From an uncultured Bacteroidia bacterium (GTDB lineage Bacteria; Bacteroidota; Bacteroidia; NS11-12g; UBA9320): 64,000 bases of DNA. Both the position numbers and the translations under genes were made by a program. Numbering within the stretch: the first letter of the stretch is position 1; the number at the start of each line of letters is the position of its first letter. Positions 60,217 through 64,000 of this stretch are shown one piece after another. The notes under the pieces are model-generated. The model had not been told where the DNA came from and did no database searches. It saw only the letters and a list, made by a program, of their open reading frames with translations. The stretch covers positions 62,001 through 126,000 of the forward strand of contig CALSTB010000001.1 in assembly GCA_943789165.1 (NCBI GenBank), read 5' to 3'.

Positions 60217-63200
60217 TTAGTTAGCAATAGTCACTCTCTGCATAGCAGAAGTGTTGCCATTGATTACTTGTACCATATAAACACCTGCAGCAACGTCAGT
60301 CATATCTACATTGTAAACACCGCTCGCGTCAGTGTTAACTGTTTTGATAGTCTTACCAGTTGCATCCATAATTACGATGTTTAAGTCGTTTTGTGGATCT
60401 AATACCTTCACGTTGAAGATACCAGTGTTAGGGTTAGGATATACATTGAATACGCTATTAGCTGCGATATCATTTACACTACTAGAGTTGATGTCTAATT
60501 CAACTTCTTCACAGTGCTTAGAGATACAACCAGCGTTGTTGATGATTGCTAAACAAACTTCAAACATGTCCTTATCTACTGAGTACTTGTATGTAGGAGT
60601 AACGTCGTTTGAACGTCCACCGTCACCAAATGTCCAGTTGAACTGATTTGATTGTCCGTCTGTAGTTGCTTGGTTAGAGATAACCAAGTTTCTCCAGTTT
60701 GTAGCTGCAGTAAATGAAGCGTCAGACTTAGCATTAACAGTTACTGTTTTTGCAATTGAGTCAGAACATCCACCTGGAACTAAAGCCAATAGAGTTACTC
60801 TAAATGATTCAGTTACAGACTCATCACCTAACTTGTAGTTGTGACGAGGAGAAGTATTAGTTGAAGTACTTACACCAGCAGCGTTAGCACCACCAAATCT
60901 CCATTCGTAATCTAAGTTACCTGCAGCAACTTCAGAGTTGTTTGTGAAAACTACTTCGTCTCCAACACATACGTTGTTTGCTACGAAATCAGCTTTAGCT
61001 TGAAGTTTTACAACAAACTCTTTAGAAATCATATCAGAACATCCGTTGTCAGAAGAAACTTTTAAGCTTACATTCTTAACACCAACTGTTCCGAATTTGT
61101 GCTTGTCGTTTTCTTTAGTAGAAACTTTCTCTCCGTCGAAGTCCCACTCAAAGATTGAGTTAGCACCTGATGGTAAAGATCCTTCTCTTGTGAATTCAAC
61201 TGCAGTTTCAGAACATGCATCTGTGTAAGAGAAATCTGCTTTTGGAGACTCATTCAATGTGAATGTTCTCTCAGTTTCGTCAATACATCCAAATTCAGAT
61301 ACTGCTTTCAATTTAACAGTGTGTGATCCTGGAGTTGCAAATGCGTGAGTTGGGTTAGATAAGTTAGATACACTACCATCGTTGAAAGTCCAGTTGTAAC
61401 CAGTATTTCCAATAGCAATTGTAGATGCATTCATGAACTCAATTTCTTCTAAGTTACATTTTCCAGATACTGAGAAGTCTGCAACTGGCTTAGCAAATTG
61501 GTTTGCATTCTTAGTTAAAGAAGTTGCACAACCTTTAAGTGAAGCTGTTAAAGTTACTTTGTATCCACCTGGAGCTGGGTATTTGTAGCTCTCATCTTTT
61601 TTCTTAGAAGTTGCTCCGTTACCGAAGTTCCATGTGTAATCAATTGTACCTGTAATACCTGAAGGTAAAGTAGTCATATTTACAAAAGTGATAGCATCAC
61701 CAAAACAAGCGTTGTTTACTCTATATGCTACAGTAGGTACTGGAGAAATAGATACTTGTGCCGTTTTAGTGTACGTGAACTTAGGATAATCAAAGTTCCA
61801 TGCAGTCATAGTTATAGTGTATGTACCATAAGTACTGAACTTGTGAACTGGGTCAGAGATAGTTGACATGTTGTTTTCAGTTCCTGAGTTTGGATCACCG
61901 AAATCCCATGAGTACTCAATAGCACCTTTCTCTTGTTTAGTTTTGTTAACAAAGGCAACAACGTCACCGTCACATCCGTCAGGAGCAATCCAATCAACCG
62001 CAGGAGTATGTGGTACATAAACCCATCTTCCGAAAGTTGAATCACAACCTGTGTTGTTATCAGTTACAGTTAATCCTAACCATACCATAGAATCTGCTAA
62101 AGTTGCAGATGGATCGAAATCCAAAATACCTTTTGCACTTCCTGGAGCAGTTAAGTTAGCATCGCTACTTACGTCAGTTCCACCTTCTGTCATCGCAACA
62201 ATTGCTGCTGACCAATCAGTTCCATAAGCACTGTTTCCGTATTTAGTTGGGTTTTCTACGTTGTATTCGATTTTCTTACCTGGTACTGTTACATCTGGGT
62301 TACCCATTGAACCTGCATTAAAGTATCCTGGGAAGTTTGTTCCTTCAGATAACTCAAAGCTATGTGGTGCTGGAGTAATTGTAATCGTAGTAGTTAACGT
62401 GTTGTTAGCTGTATTGTCATCACATGCCAATCCAACTTCAATTGTGTTTACACCTGGCTCGTGGAACTCAGGTACTGCATCAAATGTATAATCAGCAGAA
62501 GAAGAAGCTTTCACTAAGTCAATAGTTTCATCAACGTGAATTTCAACTGCAGTTCCTTTGTTGATAGTGTAATAAACACGTGCATCTTCTAAGTCTACAG
62601 TTGATCCGTTGTTGAATGTAAATTTGATTGCTTCCATGTATCCACCACATTCTTTAGCACCTGTAAATACAAGGTTAGAAGCATTGTGATCAATAGTAAA
62701 TTCAAATGCTCCAATATCTGGACCACATTTAGTTCGTGTAGTACCTGCAAAGTCAACATCTGCATATCCTGGCTGACCGTAGTTAGCAATAACTGGGTTA
62801 GTAGGAGTAATGTCGCTTGCAGCTAAGTTCTTGAACTTAGGATCTACAGAAATGTTTGTGTTATTACCTACACTGTTGTTGAAGTTAGCCAAAGTTGTGT
62901 GCTGGCTGCTTGTGTAGTAATAATTTGTTGATGGGCTAGTGATATAGAAATCATTGTTTTCCCAATTCATGTCCTTATAGTTATAAGGAGAGTACATTGC
63001 ATAGTTGTAATAACCTGCTTTACCAGAAATAACAACGATGTTATTCTTGTAGTTCATGTTAGTAAACGCATAATAGTGGTATGCATAAAATGCATAACTA
63101 TAATAATCAACGTCATCATCTAATACAATTGTGTTGTGACAAACATCTAACGAACCTTGGCAGTAACCACCTAAGAATGCATAGTTGTAGTAATCACCAG

Positions 63201-64000
63201 TGTTATTGAAATACGTGTTGTTAATCAACGACCCAGTCATGTAGTAATGGTAGAAACCATATACACCATATCCACCTGAGTTGTCGCTAATTGTATTCGC
63301 GTCAATATTTACATTACTTGCAAAATAGCAGTACATTCCGTATACGTAGTAACCAGCATCGTTGTTGGTGATTTTGTTTCCTTTACATTCTCCATTAGAA
63401 GAATAGTAAGGATACATACCATACAAGTAATAATCAGCAGCGTTTCCGTAAACTTCGTTGTTGTTAGCTTCGTAAGTGTTAGCGTAGTAAGGACGAGGAC
63501 CATAAACATATAATCCGTCGTTGTTGTAACACTTGTTACCACTCATTTGGAATGGTTTAGCCGAAGATCCTTGACATCTGTAAGAATACATACCATATAC
63601 ATAGTTACATGTAAGGTCATAGTACTCATTGTCATTTAATTGAATTTGCTCAGCAGTTGTTCTGCTGTTTCCATAATATGCATAAGTAATGTATGCGTAG
63701 TTAGCACCATTTCTTTGTTTGTGGAATTTATTACCGATTACTTTATAACCACTGCTATAGTAGTTATACATCCAGTAATAATAAACGTGCATCATGTCGT
63801 TCTTTTCGAACTTGTTATTTCCTTTTGCGTAGTTGTAGTACTGGATAATACCGTAGTAAGGTCCAGTTGAGTTACTTGTAGATCCACTCCACATCTTGTT
63901 GTTAGAGAATGTGTTGTCAGAACCGTGGTAACCAGTTGATCTTGCGCTTGACGTTGAGCCAGAAAACGCAACATATGCTGTTGAGTTTGAAGTACCACGG
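60217..64000 (-). CDS. Giant T9SS-secreted PKD/Tyr-rich beta-helix adhesin (N-terminus beyond window)
   Basis: The visible 1260 residues are the C-terminal part of a longer surface protein; the frame stays open to the right edge. From about 64000 to 62905 it consists of 26-33-residue coils rich in tyrosine (DYYLYGMYPYY, GYYVYGMYCYF, GYGVYGFYHYY) that look like a parallel beta-helix. A CARDB-like stretch follows (SNLVFTGAKECGGYMEAIKF, HEPGVNTIEVGLACDDNTAN). Then six PKD domains with recognisable cores: YSWDFGDPNSG, YTWNFGNG, YNWTFNDG, FEWDFDGE, YEWRFGGA and FNWTFGDG. The C-terminus is a T9SS sorting domain (FNVYPNPNTGIFNVKVLD ... GVYMVQVINGNTSAMQRVTI). GCT, ACT, TCT and AAC codon bias suggests high expression. 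Substrate or partner unknown. Confidence 0.88.
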   Translation of the reverse strand, partial: RGTSNSTAYVAFSGSTSSARSTGYHGSDNTFSNNKMWSGSTSNSTGPYYGIIQYYNYAKGNNKFEKNDMMHVYYYWMYNYYSSGYKVIGNKFHKQRNGANYAYITYAYYGNSRTTAEQIQLNDNEYYDLTCNYVYGMYSYRCQGSSAKPFQMSGNKCYNNDGLYVYGPRPYYANTYEANNNEVYGNAADYYLYGMYPYYSSNGECKGNKITNNDAGYYVYGMYCYFASNVNIDANTISDNSGGYGVYGFYHYYMTGSLINNTYFNNTGDYYNYAFLGGYCQGSLDVCHNTIVLDDDVDYYSYAFYAYHYYAFTNMNYKNNIVVISGKAGYYNYAMYSPYNYKDMNWENNDFYITSPSTNYYYTSSQHTTLANFNNSVGNNTNISVDPKFKNLAASDITPTNPVIANYGQPGYADVDFAGTTRTKCGPDIGAFEFTIDHNASNLVFTGAKECGGYMEAIKFTFNNGSTVDLEDARVYYTINKGTAVEIHVDETIDLVKASSSADYTFDAVPEFHEPGVNTIEVGLACDDNTANNTLTTTITITPAPHSFELSEGTNFPGYFNAGSMGNPDVTVPGKKIEYNVENPTKYGNSAYGTDWSAAIVAMTEGGTDVSSDANLTAPGSAKGILDFDPSATLADSMVWLGLTVTDNNTGCDSTFGRWVYVPHTPAVDWIAPDGCDGDVVAFVNKTKQEKGAIEYSWDFGDPNSGTENNMSTISDPVHKFSTYGTYTITMTAWNFDYPKFTYTKTAQVSISPVPTVAYRVNNACFGDAITFVNMTTLPSGITGTIDYTWNFGNGATSKKKDESYKYPAPGGYKVTLTASLKGCATSLTKNANQFAKPVADFSVSGKCNLEEIEFMNASTIAIGNTGYNWTFNDGSVSNLSNPTHAFATPGSHTVKLKAVSEFGCIDETERTFTLNESPKADFSYTDACSETAVEFTREGSLPSGANSIFEWDFDGEKVSTKENDKHKFGTVGVKNVSLKVSSDNGCSDMISKEFVVKLQAKADFVANNVCVGDEVVFTNNSEVAAGNLDYEWRFGGANAAGVSTSTNTSPRHNYKLGDESVTESFRVTLLALVPGGCSDSIAKTVTVNAKSDASFTAATNWRNLVISNQATTDGQSNQFNWTFGDGGRSNDVTPTYKYSVDKDMFEVCLAIINNAGCISKHCEEVELDINSSSVNDIAANSVFNVYPNPNTGIFNVKVLDPQNDLNIVIMDATGKTIKTVNTDASGVYNVDMTDVAAGVYMVQVINGNTSAMQRVTIAN

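Noticed and set aside
63640-63870. Plus-strand frames opposite the adhesin repeats
   Set aside because: They are antisense shadows produced by Tyr/Asn codons (TAC, AAC) lacking antisense stops. They are valine- and isoleucine-rich with no start signal.
62905-64000. Repeat-rich DNA as a CRISPR array or microsatellite
   Set aside because: The periodicity is of a protein repeat (about 80-100 bp, diverged at DNA level) inside an open coding frame, with no identical repeats or unique spacers.

Overview
The window looks like chromosomal DNA of a Bacteroidota bacterium, most likely a marine or aquatic member of the Flavobacteriales. The evidence is moderate A+T richness, no Shine-Dalgarno sequences, repeated TAnnTTTG (-7) promoter elements just upstream of start codons, many proteins ending in type IX secretion (T9SS) sorting domains, a PorZ-like T9SS component, Bacteroidota-type outer-membrane barrels, a DUF4286 protein, and an ECF sigma factor followed by a membrane-anchored anti-sigma-like protein. 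Nothing suggests a plasmid or prophage. The only candidate mobile unit is a roughly 0.4 kb four-helix-bundle gene bounded by 13-bp inverted repeats.

Layout. 1-9.5 kb: partial metG with an unknown exported protein upstream, a YceI lipoprotein, a frameshifted oligopeptidase B, tsaB, a BamA/TamA-like barrel and a PlsC-like acyltransferase. 9.5-16.7 kb: the most unusual region. A very strongly expressed-looking small secreted protein (9820-10386) is followed by two terminators and then by a tightly coupled gene run: a two-domain chaperone-like protein, a ~900-residue usher-like barrel interrupted by an in-frame TGA, two further small secreted proteins (one clearly homologous to the first), a BioY-type transporter, a lipoprotein and a TPM-domain lipoprotein. 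I read this as a divergent chaperone/usher-like surface-fibre system. 16.7-25.3 kb: an RlmG-like methyltransferase, a fatty-acid beta-oxidation operon (fadE-fadN-fadA order, containing the four-helix-bundle insertion) divergent from a MarR regulator with repeated operator-like sites, and lipA.

25.4-36.2 kb: porZ-recO-acylphosphatase, two outer-membrane barrels, a fatty acid desaturase and a Kelch T9SS substrate. 36.2-41.2 kb: a five-gene operon of a LolA-like protein, two FtsX-type permeases, an ATPase and an outer-membrane barrel, probably an envelope lipid or lipoprotein transport machine. 41.4-45.6 kb: sigma factor, anti-sigma/barrel hybrid and a large T9SS-secreted protein in one operon. 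45.7-54 kb: beta-helix surface proteins, DUF2233 and M48 proteins, an M20 dipeptidase and gpsA. 54-60.1 kb: TolC, a deacetylase/glycosyltransferase pair, lgt, DUF4286, tRNA-Ser(GGA), TatD and an enoyl-CoA hydratase. 60.2-64 kb: the C-terminal 1260 residues of a giant T9SS-secreted adhesin with a tyrosine-rich beta-helix-like ladder and six PKD domains.

The genes are dominated by envelope and surface functions. Genes are packed closely: five convergent pairs overlap by 4-6 bases, and many transcripts appear leaderless. Two genes (oligopeptidase B and the usher-like barrel) carry single-base lesions that could be real inactivation or sequence errors. All family assignments were made by eye from motifs and architecture; no database search was run.
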